Positions 11,086-20,659 of a DNA stretch of 64,000 nt are shown piece by piece. This stretch comes from Gracilariopsis chorda (taxonomy: Eukaryota; Rhodophyta; Florideophyceae; Gracilariales; Gracilariaceae). A program made the translations under genes and the position numbers. The stretch's first letter is position 1. Every line of letters starts with the position of its first letter. The notes under the pieces were generated by a model. That model saw nothing but the letters and a program-made list of their open reading frames with translations, had not been told where the DNA came from and made no database searches. Location: assembly GCA_003194525.1 (NCBI GenBank), contig NBIV01000047.1:186001-250000 (forward strand). The letters run 5' to 3'.

Positions 11086-11090
11086 GACCA

Positions 11091-11444
11091 CCACGTTATG
11101 ATGGGGGTCGATGCGAAGAAGAACTCATGTCGGACTGAAAGAACCGGAGAGAGGTTGAGAGATTTGGTAATCACCTTTCGATGGAACATGCACCGTCTCT
11201 GCCCCTTAAGAAGAGAACTGGTGTTGCACAATATTTTCCGGCCTGACATATACGTATACATGTTGTCTTCATTGTCTCAATATGTTCCTGACACCATCAG
11301 TACCTGGATAGTTTACATACTTAGTAATTACCTAAGTAAATATGCATTACATTCCTATTCGGTCTTGGTTTCAGACGTCAATACATATGGAGTACAATTT
11401 ACCTACGTTTGCAAGGTATAGTTTGTTCCTATTCTTGTTACAGC
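11091..11444. other. No gene seen (5' flank of Helitron 1)
   Basis: Between the N-terminal remnant of Helitron 1 and the 68-bp minisatellite. Short ORFs on both strands show no family features. The 5' end of Helitron 1 should lie here but I cannot place it. Confidence 0.5.
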
Positions 11445-11812
11445 GTTCTACGTTTCTAAAACTGTATGGCCTACTTATGCACTACATAGATTAAAACTAT
11501 TTTTGTTAGCAGGGTATACGTTTGCAGTACTGCGCAGCTTACGTATGCGCTACGTAAACTATAACTGTTTTTGTTAGAAGGGTATACGTTTGCAGTACTG
11601 CGCAGCCTACGTATGCGCTGCGTAAAATTAAACTATTTTTGTTAGAAGGGTATACGTTTGCAGTACTGCACAGCCTACGTATGCGCTACGTAAACTATAA
11701 CTATTTTTGTTAGAAGGGTATACGTTTGCAGTACGGCGCAGCCTACGTATGTGCTACGTAAACTATAACTATTTTTGTTAGAAGGATATACGTAGGTTGT
11801 ACTATACGTAAT
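11445..11812 (+). repeat. 68-bp minisatellite, about five copies
   Basis: Head-to-tail units with starts at about 11512, 11580, 11648, 11716 and 11784, spaced exactly 68 bp. Each contains GGGTATACGTTTGCAGTAC, GCGCAGCCTACGTATGCG and CTATTTTTGTTAG. Units carry the palindromes TACGTA and GTATAC. The first copy and the last are diverged. Confidence 0.85.
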
Positions 11813-11981
11813 TTATTTTGTTGTTTGAATAGGTTAGGTGTCTATTTTACCTATTGTCCAATGTGCTGAAGATTGTGTACTTAAGTTAGAGTGTACCCTA
11901 AAGTCGCAGAAAACGTTTTCCAAAGCAGCCACCTACAACTTATTTTACTCTACTTCTTCTTTTCAACTATTTTCTACCACC

Positions 11982-12358
11982 ATGGCCGATATGTCCCAAA
12001 CAGAGGTTCGCTACCTACAACTATGCCGTTTGTGCGACCGTAAGGATGCTATTCTACCTCGCTTGTGCACAATATTGGAAAAATTGCGCATCATACAGGC
12101 TGCATTGAAGCACACTGATATGCACCGTGGCAATGTCAATTGGTTTTTTTGGAAGAGACTTTGTGCTCCATTGGCCCGAAAATCGACACCGTGTACACGG
12201 AATTGGAAGCCTACCTTGTGATTGGACGCAGCAAGGATTTGCCTGTTCGGTGGCCGTCAGAGATATCCACGTGTGAGACGGGTTCAGCGGGGCTGATAGA
12301 AGTTGAGGCTGTGGAGAGTGACGGATCATACACGTGCTCGACCGATTCGCGCCAGTAA
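11982..12358 (+). pseudogene. Small unknown ORF, apparently frameshifted at a T7 run
   Basis: An ATG in a strong Kozak-like context (ACCACCATGG) at 11982 opens a frame beginning MADMSQTEVRYLQLCRLCDRK with a CxxC pair. At TGGTTTTTTTGG (12141-12152) the apparent coding character moves to another frame, LEETLCSIGPKIDTVYTELE..., ending at 12358; a one-base length change in the T7 run would join them into about 126 aa. No family recognised. It could be a host gene fragment captured by a Helitron, or a sequencing-error frameshift in a small real gene. Confidence 0.35.
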
Positions 12359-12419
12359 GGCAAATCCTTTGATTATCATTGGCTGGTTGTTTGGAGGGAA
12401 AAAAATGTGCGTTTATTGA

Positions 12420-12724
12420 TGTATTCTAAGGGGTCAACTTGCTCGTTGTCAGAGCAATCCTTAGGTAGGTTAGACAAGGGTAAGAACGGCCTTCGGCCAT
12501 ACCCCTCTTTCCTGCAGTTGTGACGTCTGCATCTTGCCTGCAGGAAAGAGTGGTAGGGCCGGAGCTTGAGCGGTCACAAACCTGAGAATCAAACGTTTTT
12601 GTTGTCCAAAACGTTTGATCATCATTAGCGCAAGAAGTTGGCGAACCCAAAGGCTTAAAAAATGAACGTGAAGCAAGATTTTGGGTGCTGGCGCAGTTTG
12701 TGCCAAAAAACGAAATCGTGCATT
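12420..12724. repeat. Diverged satellite-related block with inverted repeats
   Basis: A GGTTAGACAAGGG...CGGCCTTCGGCC block at about 12465-12500 matches the start of the satellite array at 12770-12805 over about 65 bp. Next come a perfect 13-bp inverted repeat, CTCTTTCCTGCAG (12505-12517) with CTGCAGGAAAGAG (12538-12550), and a shorter one around AATCAAACGTTTT / AAAACGTTTGAT (about 12588-12622). No gene. Confidence 0.65.
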
Positions 12725-14165
12725 TTACTAATTTTTTAAGGGGTGCAAAGGTCGTTGTCGCACAAATCCTTAGTTAGGTTACAAGTGGAAACGGCCTTCG
12801 GCCGTGGGCGGCGCTGCGCGCCGCGTTGGTTTTGTAGCTTTGTGTATTTAGTAGCGTTCGGAGGCTCTCCGAGAACTTTGCTCGCTTGCGCTCGCAATAG
12901 CGCTCGTAGAACCACGGGGCGCCGCGGCGCCGAGAGTATGTGGAGCCGTAGGAGTTTGTGTTTAGGTGCTAAAATTGACTGCAGTGCCAGCCAATGATGA
13001 GAAAGCGCGACACGTTGCTTTTTGTAACTGGGGGGCACTGCAGTCATTATGGGAGTGCCAGCCAGTAAGCAGGAAGCATTGCTGCTGCTGCTGCTGAATT
13101 TTTTAAATGGTAGGGAGGCGTTGCGCCAAATTGCGGTTTGCATGCGCAAACGGGGGCGTGCAAGACAAATTTGTGGCACAACGCCTCCATTCAATCAAGA
13201 ACCACCCCCCTCATACAGGAACAAATACTTATAATGGAGAGACAAGTAGAAACGGCCTTCGACCGTGGGCGGCGCTCCGCGCCGCGTTGTTTTTGTAGCT
13301 TTTTGTATTTCGTAGCGTTCGGAGGCTCTCCGAGCACTTTGCTCGCTTGCGCTCGCAATAGCGCTCGTAGAACCACGGGGCGCCGCGGCGCCTAGAGTAT
13401 GTGGAGCCGTTAGGGTTTTTGTTTAGGTGCCCATATTGACTGCAGTGCCAGCCAATGATGAGAAAGTGCGACACGTTGCTTTTTGTAACTGGTGGCACTG
13501 CAGTCATTATGGGAGTGCCAGCCAGTAAGCAGGAAGCATTGCTGCTGCTGCTGCTGAATTTTTTAAATGGTAGGGAGGCGTTGCGCCAAATTGCGGTTTG
13601 CATGCGCAAACGGGGGCGTGCAAGACAAATTTGTGGCGCAACGCCTCCATTCAATCAAGAACCACCCCCCTCATACAGGAACAAATACTTATAATGGAGA
13701 GACAAGTAGAAACGGCCTTCGACCGTGGGCGGCGCTCCGCGCCGCGTTGTTTTTGTAGCTTTTTGTATTTCGTAGCGTTCGGAGGCTCTCCGAGCACTTT
13801 GCTCGCTTGCGCTCGCAATAGCGCTCGTAGAACCACGGGGCGCCGCGGCGCCTAGAGTATGTGGAGCCGTTAGGGTTTTTGTTTAGGTGCCCATATTGAC
13901 TGCAGTGCCAGCCAATGATGAGAAAGTGCGACACGTTGCTTTTTGTAACTGGTGGCACTGCAGTCATTATGGGAGTGCCAGCCAGTAAGCAGCAAGCTTT
14001 GCTGCTGCTGCTGCTGCTGAATGTTTTAAATGGTAGCGAGGCGTTGCGCCAAATGGGCGTTTTGCATGGGCAAACGGGGGTGTGCAAAGCGAATTTGTGG
14101 CGCAACGCCTCCCGTCAATCAAGAACACCCCCTCATACATGTGTAAATCATTAAGGGTGGGGGGT
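12725..14165. repeat. Left satellite array, about 460-bp units
   Basis: Just over three head-to-tail units; the (CTG)n tracts lie near 13081, 13541 and 14000, 459-460 bp apart. Each unit holds the paired GC hairpins (one copy mutated to CGGCCTTCGACCG), a 14-bp perfect palindrome GGCGCCGCGGCGCC, repeats of ACTGCAGTGCCAGCCA in both orientations, a (CTG)4-6 run, and a long inverted repeat AGGCGTTGCGCCA ... TGGCGCAACGCCT spaced about 50 bp. The array runs directly into the GC hairpins at the 3' side of Helitron 2. ORFs in this region are repeat artefacts. Confidence 0.9.
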
Positions 14166-14319
14166 GTTGAGACAAGAGGAAGTGGCCTTCGGCCGTGGGC
14201 GGCGCTGCGCGCCGCGGTGGAGGAGTGATAAACAGCGGTGAGGAAAAAAGAGGGTGGAGAAAGCTAAAGCGGAAAAGCAAGTAGTTTAATTCAATGAAAG
14301 AAGAATGCAAGAGATATGA

Positions 14320-17300
14320 TTACGGTTGTAGAGGGATGCAGAACTGAATGGCTTCAGGCAGCACTGGGTTGGCGATGGGAACAGGCATGGGATGAATTGT
14401 GTGCGCAATCGCGGGTGTAAGCTGCGGATCATGCAGGAGCAGCACATGGTCGTTCCTTCGAACGCGCGACAATGCGACATACAACTGACCAGCGCAGAAG
14501 AAGTTGGATCGCACATCCACAACCAAGCTATCCAACGTCTTTCTCTGTCCTTTGTGAATGGTAGCTGCAAACGCGAGACGAATGGGAAACTGCCTTCGAA
14601 TCATGCGAATATCTGCGAAAGAAAACTCGAAGTCGATACGATGTAGGAGCTGTCGTTCGAGCACCTGTCTGTTCTCGTCGAATCGAGCCACCTGCATCGT
14701 AAATTGATCGACATGCACGACTACGAACAGCTTTCCGTTGACCACAGCGGGATGCAGCACGTTCCGAATGACCATAACTGGCACACCAATCTTCAAGTCC
14801 AAGTTATGAGGCGGTACTCCAGTAGGCGCATACTGATATGCAAACTCGGGGACGATAGAACTGGCAAAGTCAGACTCTGGGTTCTGTCCAGGAACAGGTT
14901 GCACGGTTGTCGCTGACGGAAGAGTGAAGCGCTCACCAGGAAACAGATCTAGCGCTGCCGCATTCTGTTCGTCGACCAACTGATTTGTGGAGGCAATGAG
15001 CATTTTGCTGAGATCCACATCCTCCTTGCGTCGTGTTGTGAGCCACTTCCACAGAAATTGGTAGGCGGTTTGCATGCCACCGGTAGATCTGAGTGGTAGC
15101 GGAGCGTTGTTGGATATTGTGTTTCGTGCAATGGAACGTAACAGCAACGCAAATGCCGGATCATCGGCTTGGCGTACTTGTTCCGTGAGGTACAGCACTT
15201 GAACCGAGCACAATGTCCACAGATAACTCTTCCACGGCAATTCGTTGAGAATGTTTGTGTACACTCGTCTTACATTTCCACTTGGCTCGGCCTCCATGTA
15301 CACCTGCGGCACCACTGGAAGCAGCTGGGAGTAGTCGCCGGATGGAACGATGGTCAAGCCCCCAAATAGAGGCGGGTTTTCCATTCCACTGCAGCGAAGA
15401 TCTTTGAGCAACGCATCCATGAGTTCGAAGAGCTTTCGTGAGAGCATGGACGCTTCATCTAAGACGAGCAGTTGTATTTCACGTAGCAGTTCTGCACGTT
15501 GAGATCGGGGACCGTACTTTGACAAAGTGGCTGTAGTGCTGCTTGTGCTGTCCCTATCAGCTACACCCAGTCCGACCAGGCTATGTAAAGTGCGGCCACC
15601 TTCGTACAACGAAGCTGCAATGCCTGTTGTAGCAGTCATTTCAGCGAGCATTCCTTCCGACTCAACGATATCACGAAGGAGGTTGAGCACGTATGTCTTT
15701 CCAGTTCCTGCGGATCCTTGTACAAAGAACACGTTTCCAGGAGTGCTTGTTCGCTCCAGCAGCGCTTGTCGTTGTTGCAATGCGGCAATGACGGTGTCAA
15801 TGACTTGTCTTTGGCGAGGTTTTAAGGTGGCGTACCTTGACTGCAAAGTTGACGAATTTCGCACCACTCGTGCGTCTCGAGTTGTTGTAGCTCGATTCGC
15901 CTCAGTCAATGCTGTATGATCCTGCTGTAGGTGTTGGGAGAAGAAGCTGTGATCGCGAAGCAGTCGTCCTCCGTGCCGGTCTGAGATTTCCACCACACGT
16001 CGATACATTTCTTGCTTTCGTTGCTGCTCATCTCCTGTATGTATGTCGCTACATAGTGCCTCCCAGTTTTCGACGGCCATTTTTTCTGGGTCTGCGCCTT
16101 GTTGGTATAGTGTAACAACCAGACGTCGTAGCTCTGAGGGCGTGCTGTATATCTGCACTGCTTCTTGGAATGCAATATCACACTCGGATCCGTCCGCGAG
16201 CAGTCCGCTTACAATCGCAGTTTCACAATACGTTCCATACTGCTGTCCGTTGAAAGTCCTTGCGTCATCATAAGAGCTCGAGCCGTGATTCATGAGCAGC
16301 AAGCACAGAGCAAATAGCTCAATGTCGGACGGTGAAACACCTCTGATCCTTGCGACGCACTGCTCGTCGTCCGTGCGCTCTACCACGTACATGGGCGGAT
16401 CGCAGTCGTCTGTGGGCACCTGAGTGCTGTCTCTGTCGTATTGGTTAAGCACGCGGGCAGTAAGCGTGCGATACAATCTCACTTTTTCAAAGTACGAAAG
16501 GTAGTCGACGTTCGCGTATGCTTCGGGCCTTGCAAAGTATCTCTCCAGTGTAGACGGCTGTGATGCAGAAAAGAGCTGGTTTGGACCTCTCAGCAGAAAT
16601 GTGCGCTCTCCTTCCAAGTGAACGGCCAGTCGCTCTAGTTTTGGTACGATGTGAACATGTCGAAACTCGAAAAGTCTCCAAGATGCATTGACGGCGCCCA
16701 CCACACGTGCTCGCATGTATGCACGAATGTCGTTCTGCACCTGTGGCTCTTGTTGCTGCTCGTTGTGTGTGCCTGTCTCATTAGCATCACTCACATTGAG
16801 CACCACCTCCTGAGCTTTGGGCTGCTTAAACGCGTACTTCATCAGATAAGCCACTGCGCCCCCTCCTTGCGTGCGTTCTACGTTGATATGAGAGCGGTAC
16901 TTCTTGGTCAGAGTTGGGTTGTACGGCACAATCTTGAGGTCATGTTGCCTTATTCTGCGGTAAATAAGGCGATTCGTGCCTTCTTCAATGTACTTCTCCG
17001 GCACAATCATATTGCTGTCGTATCCAAACTTGCACCACCCAGCGCGATTCCGGCAATAGGTGGAGTGGCGGTGCCTGTGCATGGAACTAATGAGGGCACG
17101 CAACGCTTCGTCTTCGCCTGGAAGGGGAAGTTCTGCACGAATGAGCTCGTCGATCACATCAACGTCTTCAATCACGCCTCCTTCGAGCCACACGAGCATG
17201 TGGTGATGAGGCACATTGCGCTCTTGAAACTCGAGCTTTGATGCAAGCCCCAGGCACTTCAATCCAAAGATCTGCTCCGAGTTCTTCTCCAAATCCTTTA

Positions 17301-18090
17301 TGAAGTCGTTTGCGTACTGGTTGTACACCCTTGCAATCAGATCAGGTCGGTCAAACGGTCGAGGGTGGTTACTCTGTGACGTAAATGCGCTCCGATTGCT
17401 GGTATCCATACCAAGGCGCTGGATGTCCTCTCTCCAGATGTTCATGGTGATTGTAATGAACAGAGAAGGCGGTCCTCTCCGCGCTACGATCGCCTGTACA
17501 TCCATGCGCTTGTTCTTCCAGTACGCTGCTGAGTTGACCGAGTCATCGGGCAGAAAGATGCGTCCCATTAGCACGAACTGGGATTGTGGCACGTGACCGG
17601 TTTGCTGTTGTGCTTGCTGCATTTCTTGCTCTTGTACACTGCGTGCCCGTTGTTCTCTTTCCAGGAAACGTAGTCGCATGTCCTCAATGTTTGTGTGCGT
17701 GCGGAGCATCCACATCTGCATCAACGGTCCACTGTTGAGGAGGATGTTGTCTGAGTACAAACGTCGCTTCGCGTTCTGAGCCCAGGTGAGCTTTCGGAGC
17801 TTCCACTCGTTGACGCTGAGATCTGAGCTTTGCTGTGTGAAGTTCCTTGCCTCCAGGAACAGGCCGATGTCAAATGGTTCGTGCTGATCCCCGTACGGGT
17901 AGAGAAGAGGAAAAGTGCCTTTCTCTGCCATTTTGGATGCCGGTTTTAGAAGGCGGTACCGCACTTGCGCATTGTTTGCGGCATTCGCAGTCGCCCCATC
18001 TCCAGCATTAGCAGCAGCAGCAGCCGTCACTACGGCGTGCTCTTCTGTTACGGTTCCTTCTACCAAGCGCGGTACTTGAGACTCTACTCG
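14320..18090 (-). CDS. Helitron Rep/Pif1-type helicase, main part (about 1256 aa)
   Basis: Rolling-circle replication initiator fused to a superfamily 1B helicase; drives Helitron transposition in the nucleus. Counting from the codon at 18066: Rep motif LFITITMNIWRED (202-214), HUH motif EFQERNVPHHHMLVWLEGG (279-297, HHH at nt 17200-17208), catalytic tyrosine pair YLMKY (Y407, Y411). Helicase: Walker A GSAGTGKT (784-791), LLVLDEASM (867-874), GDYSQLLPVVP, LTEQVRQ, FAATIHKGQRKTLDS and GQLYVALSRVR. All expected residues are present. The frame is open upstream to a TAA at 18091-18093 and the N-terminal part continues in the same frame beyond it, so this is one protein broken by a single in-frame stop. 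No ATG starts this part; translation would need readthrough. Confidence 0.9.
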   Translation of the reverse strand, partial: RVESQVPRLVEGTVTEEHAVVTAAAAANAGDGATANAANNAQVRYRLLKPASKMAEKGTFPLLYPYGDQHEPFDIGLFLEARNFTQQSSDLSVNEWKLRKLTWAQNAKRRLYSDNILLNSGPLMQMWMLRTHTNIEDMRLRFLEREQRARSVQEQEMQQAQQQTGHVPQSQFVLMGRIFLPDDSVNSAAYWKNKRMDVQAIVARRGPPSLFITITMNIWREDIQRLGMDTSNRSAFTSQSNHPRPFDRPDLIARVYNQYANDFIKDLEKNSEQIFGLKCLGLASKLEFQERNVPHHHMLVWLEGGVIEDVDVIDELIRAELPLPGEDEALRALISSMHRHRHSTYCRNRAGWCKFGYDSNMIVPEKYIEEGTNRLIYRRIRQHDLKIVPYNPTLTKKYRSHINVERTQGGGAVAYLMKYAFKQPKAQEVVLNVSDANETGTHNEQQQEPQVQNDIRAYMRARVVGAVNASWRLFEFRHVHIVPKLERLAVHLEGERTFLLRGPNQLFSASQPSTLERYFARPEAYANVDYLSYFEKVRLYRTLTARVLNQYDRDSTQVPTDDCDPPMYVVERTDDEQCVARIRGVSPSDIELFALCLLLMNHGSSSYDDARTFNGQQYGTYCETAIVSGLLADGSECDIAFQEAVQIYSTPSELRRLVVTLYQQGADPEKMAVENWEALCSDIHTGDEQQRKQEMYRRVVEISDRHGGRLLRDHSFFSQHLQQDHTALTEANRATTTRDARVVRNSSTLQSRYATLKPRQRQVIDTVIAALQQRQALLERTSTPGNVFFVQGSAGTGKTYVLNLLRDIVESEGMLAEMTATTGIAASLYEGGRTLHSLVGLGVADRDSTSSTTATLSKYGPRSQRAELLREIQLLVLDEASMLSRKLFELMDALLKDLRCSGMENPPLFGGLTIVPSGDYSQLLPVVPQVYMEAEPSGNVRRVYTNILNELPWKSYLWTLCSVQVLYLTEQVRQADDPAFALLLRSIARNTISNNAPLPLRSTGGMQTAYQFLWKWLTTRRKEDVDLSKMLIASTNQLVDEQNAAALDLFPGERFTLPSATTVQPVPGQNPESDFASSIVPEFAYQYAPTGVPPHNLDLKIGVPVMVIRNVLHPAVVNGKLFVVVHVDQFTMQVARFDENRQVLERQLLHRIDFEFSFADIRMIRRQFPIRLAFAATIHKGQRKTLDSLVVDVRSNFFCAGQLYVALSRVRRNDHVLLLHDPQLTPAIAHTIHPMPVPIANPVLPEAIQFCIPLQP

Positions 18091-18936
18091 TTACAGGACA
18101 GTCGGATCCACGACGAGCGTTCTCATCATGGTTGGCCCCCCACCAGGAGCATCTTCAGGGAGAGGCCCAGCACCTACGTGAGGAGCACTGACTGTGGCAC
18201 TTCGGGTTCCTTCGTAACCACGTACGACTACTCCCTCTTCTGCTGCCTGCATGCTGATATCGACGGCGGTATCTGCATTTTGTTGTTGTTGTTGCGTGCT
18301 AAGCATGGATCGGTACCGCTCACGCACCACTTCTGGCTTCGGCTGGATCACATTGTACAACTTGGGCACGATGTCTCGTACGTTGATATCTTGAATGAAC
18401 GCACGCAAATTGGCACGCGTATAGTGAGAGGGATCCAAGGAAGGCGGACCAGTACCCCACAGAAAGCTGTAGCGCGTGTTGTTCTGGTTCTGCGTGGGCA
18501 GAGCGAGAGCTGCGTTTCCCTCGAGTCTCAGAAAGGAGGGACCGCCTCCCGTCACATACGACATGTCCATGAACGCTTGCGTCGTAGCGAAGAGCGTATT
18601 CAAGTTGAGAAAATGGCTGTGGAAGGCTCTCAGACTATAAAGACTGCGAACCAACTCGTTGCTATGCCTTCTGCGGAACGTGACGCCCCACCCTGACATT
18701 CTTTTCATTCCACAGCACACTCCATTGGTCTCTTTGCCAAGCAAAACGCATCCGCAGTACTTGCAGCTATGAATTCTCAATGTCCAGTCCCGGTACGGGC
18801 AGGAGGAGAGCGTGTGTGCGTGCTCGCCGCATCTTCCGCATCGCCTTTGACCTGCAGTGGGAAGCGTCTCAAACTCTGGCACGCTTGCACGGATGGCCGG
18901 ATCATTCCTCGCCTGAGCTGCCACGGAATCCCACGC
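18091..18936 (-). CDS. Helitron protein, N-terminal zinc-motif part
   Basis: Same frame as the Rep-helicase frame downstream, separated only by TAA at 18091-18093; upstream separated by another in-frame TAA at 18937-18939. Contains a CCHC knuckle CGRCGEHAHTLSSC (CX2CX4HX4C) and then HSCKYCGCVLLGKETNGVCCG, which matches the C-x2-C ... CC zinc motif at the start of Helitron proteins. First ATG in frame at 18924. The CCHC knuckle is also present in Helitron 1, so it is conserved in this family. The rest aligns block by block with 10020-10559 of Helitron 1 (GPLPED near the end). Confidence 0.85.
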   Translation of the reverse strand, partial: AWDSVAAQARNDPAIRASVPEFETLPTAGQRRCGRCGEHAHTLSSCPYRDWTLRIHSCKYCGCVLLGKETNGVCCGMKRMSGWGVTFRRRHSNELVRSLYSLRAFHSHFLNLNTLFATTQAFMDMSYVTGGGPSFLRLEGNAALALPTQNQNNTRYSFLWGTGPPSLDPSHYTRANLRAFIQDINVRDIVPKLYNVIQPKPEVVRERYRSMLSTQQQQQNADTAVDISMQAAEEGVVVRGYEGTRSATVSAPHVGAGPLPEDAPGGGPTMMRTLVVDPTVL

Positions 18937-19751
18937 TTAGTACACGCGATAGAGTCCTCGATCAGGACGCCCAGCACAGTGCATGACCGTCGTATCAAGC
19001 TGTTGCTGTTGCTGTTGCTGATGCTGCAGCTGGTGTGAGGGAGCCGGTGTGATCTCATCCGCTTCCACCTCCATCGAAATGGACATCTGTTGTTCTTCCT
19101 GTTCAGCTTGTGGCGACGCAGGCTGCGGCGGCGGGTGTGAGGGAGCCGGGGTGATCTCATCCTCTTCCACTTCCATCGGGACTGGCATCTGTACTTCCTC
19201 TTGTTCAGCTTGTGGCAGAGCAGGCTGCTGTGGTGGCGGTGGCTGTAAGGGAGCAGGGATGATCTCATCCTCTTCCAATTCCATCGCAATAGGCATCTGT
19301 TCTGCAGGCATCGGTGGGACAGGGGGGGGGGCATCGGAGGCGGTGGAATGTGACTTGGAAGGCCTCTCACAAACTCCAGAAATCCAGGAAGTGGGCACCA
19401 TGTTGGTAGGTCTGTGGCAGCGGACCCACTGGCTCCAGCGGCGCTTATGCTAACTGCTGCTGCAACCGAAGTAGGTGCAGGAGTAATTTCGTCTTCTTCA
19501 ACCGCTGGAACAATAGGTCCTTGAACGTGTGCTCCGCTCTCATTTACTCCCAACTCATCTGGAGCTGGAAGAGCTGGTGCTCTTCGGGGTCTTCCAGCTC
19601 CTGCCCGTGCTCCACCACTGCCAACGCGACGACCACCAGCGTTTTGCCTTGCACCGCCTGCGTTCAACCTGGCACCTCCAGAATTGTCTCTGGCACCTCC
19701 TGAGTTAGACCGGACGCCACCAGAGTTTAGACGTCGCCCTCCTCTCGTCAT
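18937..19751 (-). pseudogene. Helitron protein N-terminal extension, frameshifted at a G10 run
   Basis: ATG at 19751 opens a low-complexity N-terminus with NSGGAR-type repeats (six to seven copies) and an Arg/Gly/Ala-rich stretch, then acidic DELGVNESG. After the run of ten G (19322-19331 on the plus strand) the sensible frame changes: 19401-18937 encodes three copies of a 33-38 aa acidic/proline repeat (M-E-V-E-E-D-E-I-T-P-A-P core) and a polyglutamine run, and stays in frame with the zinc-motif part after a TAA at 18937-18939. The extension is mostly disordered; Helitron 1 seems to lack the acidic repeats. A homopolymer length error or real mutation explains the frame change. Confidence 0.7.
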
Positions 19752-20659
19752 TTCAATTTACCAGAAAAAGGAAAAAAAAACAATTCTATGTTTTTGTAAA
19801 CCGTTAAAAAATTTGCCAGAGTTCCAGAATAATTTCCAATATACCAGAAAGTTCAAAGTGAAAAACTGGTTGCAGTTTGTTGCTTTGCACCCACCGGGCC
19901 TAGTCGCATGCAGCAATTAAAAAAAAATTGCTGCAAGGCTTATATTTACCCGATGCAGTCGTGCGCAGCACAGGGACTCTCGACACACTCCTGTTGGATT
20001 ATGACGGGCGGAGTGTGCCCAGCCGGTTTTCAAGCCGTTTGATGTTTAACCCGCGTCCGGTTGTAAGGATTGGTCTGCCTTTACTCACACACCGAAGTGT
20101 GCTTTCCGGCCCCAAGAGGTACGACACGGCGGCCGCCCCGGACCATGAACAGCAAGCTGGTATTAGGTCCGGTAAACTCTCAGACTTCCTGATCGCCGTC
20201 AAACGACCAGTATACCACAGAGGAGCACCTGACCTTTCCCAGATCCGTGGTACTTAGTGGGTTACTCTTGTGGCGACCTGCACACGAGTTCGGCCTTGCT
20301 TAGGTCCCAGGCCAGCAAACAGTGCCCAAAGTAGCAAAAGGTTACGACACTGCGCTATTGGCCAAGCCTGAATGGGATGGAAAATAGTGGTTAGGGTCAG
20401 CAAGCGAGATGCATTTGGCACTGCGCCAGTGCAGTATATACGTCTGTTGCAGGCATGTCTGCAATGAAACTTCAGTATACACTGCACTGGCGCAGTGCAA
20501 TTTTGCCACGTGTTGGAATGCACTGCACTGGCGCAGTGCAATTTGCCACGTGTTGGAATGAACCGCTGGGTTTTTGCTGCTGAGTGGCTGGCACTACAAT
20601 TTGATTGTATTGCAAGCCATTCAGCAGCCATTGCACAGTCAACATGCAGCAGCAGCAGC
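19752..20659. other. Helitron 2 upstream region, no gene
   Basis: Holds the Helitron promoter/5' end by position. AT-rich to 19940, with a perfect palindrome TGCAGCAATT-a7-AATTGCTGCA (19909-19935). At 20480-20520 and 20521-20560 is an adjacent direct repeat of 41/40 bp containing the palindrome CACTGGCGCAGTG, with an inverted copy at about 20419-20436. No coding sequence supported. Confidence 0.6.

Larger units (their letters stand above)
6225..11090 (-). mobile_element. Helitron 1, decayed autonomous element
   Basis: Minus-strand remnants of a Rep-helicase protein run from about 11085 to the stop at 6324 and are recognisably related to the better preserved Helitron 2 (14.2-19.8 kb). Two GC hairpins lie just downstream of the helicase stop (6225-6258), as in Helitron 2. 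Exact ends cannot be fixed: I see no clean 5'-TC or CTRR-3', so the limits given are the hairpin on the left and the last recognisable coding sequence on the right. Confidence 0.75.
14184..19800 (-). mobile_element. Helitron 2, nearly intact autonomous element
   Basis: Minus-strand element with a complete set of Helitron Rep and helicase motifs. Left (3') limit set at the paired GC hairpins GGCC-ttc-GGCC (14184-14194) and GCGGCGC-tgc-GCGCCGC (14199-14215), 105 bp past the helicase stop. Right (5') limit is uncertain, somewhere beyond the N-terminal frame at 19751. Two satellite arrays with the same hairpins border it. No convincing TC/CTRR ends; outside the hairpins the repeated sequence (minus strand) is CCxCTTGTCT, where CTTG could be a variant 3' terminus. 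Confidence 0.8.

Noticed and set aside
12743..14154. Many ORFs of 60-150 aa in the satellite arrays (also 20676-23074), repeated nearly identically
   Set aside because: They follow the satellite period, occur on both strands and in several frames, and consist of translated palindromes and (CTG)n; no start context or domain.
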